Shown: positions 43,048 to 43,637 of the stretch, piece after piece
Position numbering within the stretch: position 1 is the stretch's first letter
Layout: every line of letters begins with the position of its first letter
DNA from: Candidatus Zhuqueibacterota bacterium
Lineage (GTDB): Bacteria; Zhuqueibacterota; Zhuqueibacteria; Thermofontimicrobiales; Thiofontviventaceae
NCBI GenBank assembly: GCA_016931935.1
Contig: JAFGDW010000180.1
Span: 1-43,637 of the forward strand
Reading direction: 5' to 3'
DNA: 43,637 nt
The notes under the pieces: generated by a model
Databases searched by the model: none
Seen by the model: the letters and a program-made list of their open reading frames with translations, nothing else
Told to the model about the DNA's origin: nothing
Position numbers and translations under genes: made by a program

Positions 43048-43187
43048 TTGCCTGAGCCTGCCGTCTCGCACCGGCGTAACGCCGCTGTTCGCGGCACGAA
43101 CGGTGTCGAAGAACATCACCCTGCCGCCATTCGATATCATTCCTGCCACAAACAGCGACAAGACGACAAGCTCAGGCGGCCTCGGTT
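43048..43187 (+). repeat. 140-bp direct repeat with palindrome (right copy)
   Basis: TTGCCTGAGCCTGCCGTCTC at the left and CGACAAGCTCAGGCGGCCTC at the right match the copy at 17741-17880 in order, orientation and length. The core hairpin has a different loop and shorter arms (GCGTAACGCC...CACGAACGGTG). It lies about 45 bases upstream of the nifA start. Confidence 0.8.
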
Positions 43188-43555
43188 TATCAAAATCCGT
43201 TTAAACAGGCCTACGTTAATTGCATCGAATTGAAAATAATAATAATTACTATTTGGGATACAGAAATTGTACCAATCAAATTTAATGAATTTTGAATTAA
43301 AAATATTCCTTATTTTTATTGAGGATAAAACGATTAATTAATTAAAAGACAATCCGGTGTAAAGGTACAATTTCAGTCGGTATTGTCGCACTTCCCAAAT
43401 AAACCAACAATGATGTATGAATTGAGTCATTAAACGACAACATGACAACTTGTTTTTTCAGTTGTATTTCAGGTAAAATCTTTTTAAATTCTGAAAAGAA
43501 AACAATACGATAATAAAATTCGAAACTTTACTATTTATAGTTAACAAATTTCAAC
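43188..43555. other. AT-rich region upstream of the NifA-like gene
   Basis: No gene is seen. ACAACT...AGTTGT at about 43446-43466 is a small hairpin. No sigma-54 match and no TGT-N10-ACA site was found, so the regulator is probably made from an ordinary promoter. Confidence 0.4.
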
Positions 43556-43637
43556 TCGTTCCGCTGGTCTCCGGCGGAATGCCGAATGGACGCTCTGCGT
43601 CCATTATGTAACATTAAACAAAATTTATTAGTTACAT
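43556..43637 (+). repeat. Double-hairpin repeat, ATCGTTCC...GGAATGC family (copy at window end)
   Basis: It reads TCGTTCCGC, hairpin, GGCGGAATGCCGAA, the hairpin TGGACGCTCTGCGTCCA, then ATGTAAC. This is the same layout as 25734-25800. The last bases, TTAGTTACAT, may begin an inverted partner cut off by the window edge. Confidence 0.7.

Overview
The window looks like a chromosomal segment of a free-living, probably anaerobic, diazotrophic bacterium of the Fibrobacteres-Chlorobi-Bacteroidetes (FCB) side of the tree, such as Ignavibacteria, Calditrichota or KSB1-like lineages. Two things point there. The 2111-residue secreted protein ends in a type IX secretion sorting domain with the NYPNPFNPTT signature. 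The nitrogenase cluster has the order nifH-I1-I2-D-K-E-N-B, with a thioredoxin-like ferredoxin and modABC behind it. I recall that order from Chlorobi-type genomes; I could not check it here. Base composition is moderate, and the spacers are rich in short palindromic repeats.

Left part (1-17.6 kb, housekeeping and envelope). A frameshifted nucleotidyltransferase and its small partner come first. Next is a leftward three-gene unit: an AmgK-like sugar kinase, a free-standing RapZ C-terminal domain and a MurU-like nucleotidyltransferase, suggesting peptidoglycan sugar salvage. A coiled-coil gene, a YARHG-domain exported protein, a short-chain dehydrogenase, a small Cys-rich protein and a beta-helix lipoprotein follow. 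A rightward envelope run then comprises a lipid kinase, a 1001-residue TPR protein, an outer-membrane beta-barrel protein and prmA. An exported esterase with a PA14 domain and a decayed GNAT acetyltransferase close this part.

Centre (17.9-31.3 kb, nitrogen fixation). All genes run leftward from a textbook sigma-54 promoter at 31265-31280: nifH, nifI1, nifI2, nifD, nifK, nifE, nifN, nifB, a 2Fe-2S ferredoxin, modA, modB and modC. NifH and NifDK form the enzyme. The two NifI PII-like proteins would switch it off post-translationally. NifE, NifN and NifB build FeMo-cofactor, and ModABC brings in molybdate. Cofactor and P-cluster ligands are all present, so this is a true molybdenum nitrogenase. 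Almost every spacer longer than 100 bp in this unit is occupied by a palindromic repeat.

Right part (32-43.6 kb). An exported tail-collar-domain protein is followed by the giant type IX secretion substrate and a small lipoprotein that looks related to a domain of the giant protein. Then come an AraC-type remnant, a BrnT/BrnA toxin-antitoxin pair with a frameshifted antitoxin, and a leftward NifA-like sigma-54 activator. Two direct 140-bp repeats, just beyond modC and just upstream of the NifA-like gene, bracket the whole nitrogen-fixation block.

I see no CRISPR array, rRNA, recognisable tRNA, transposase or integrase.
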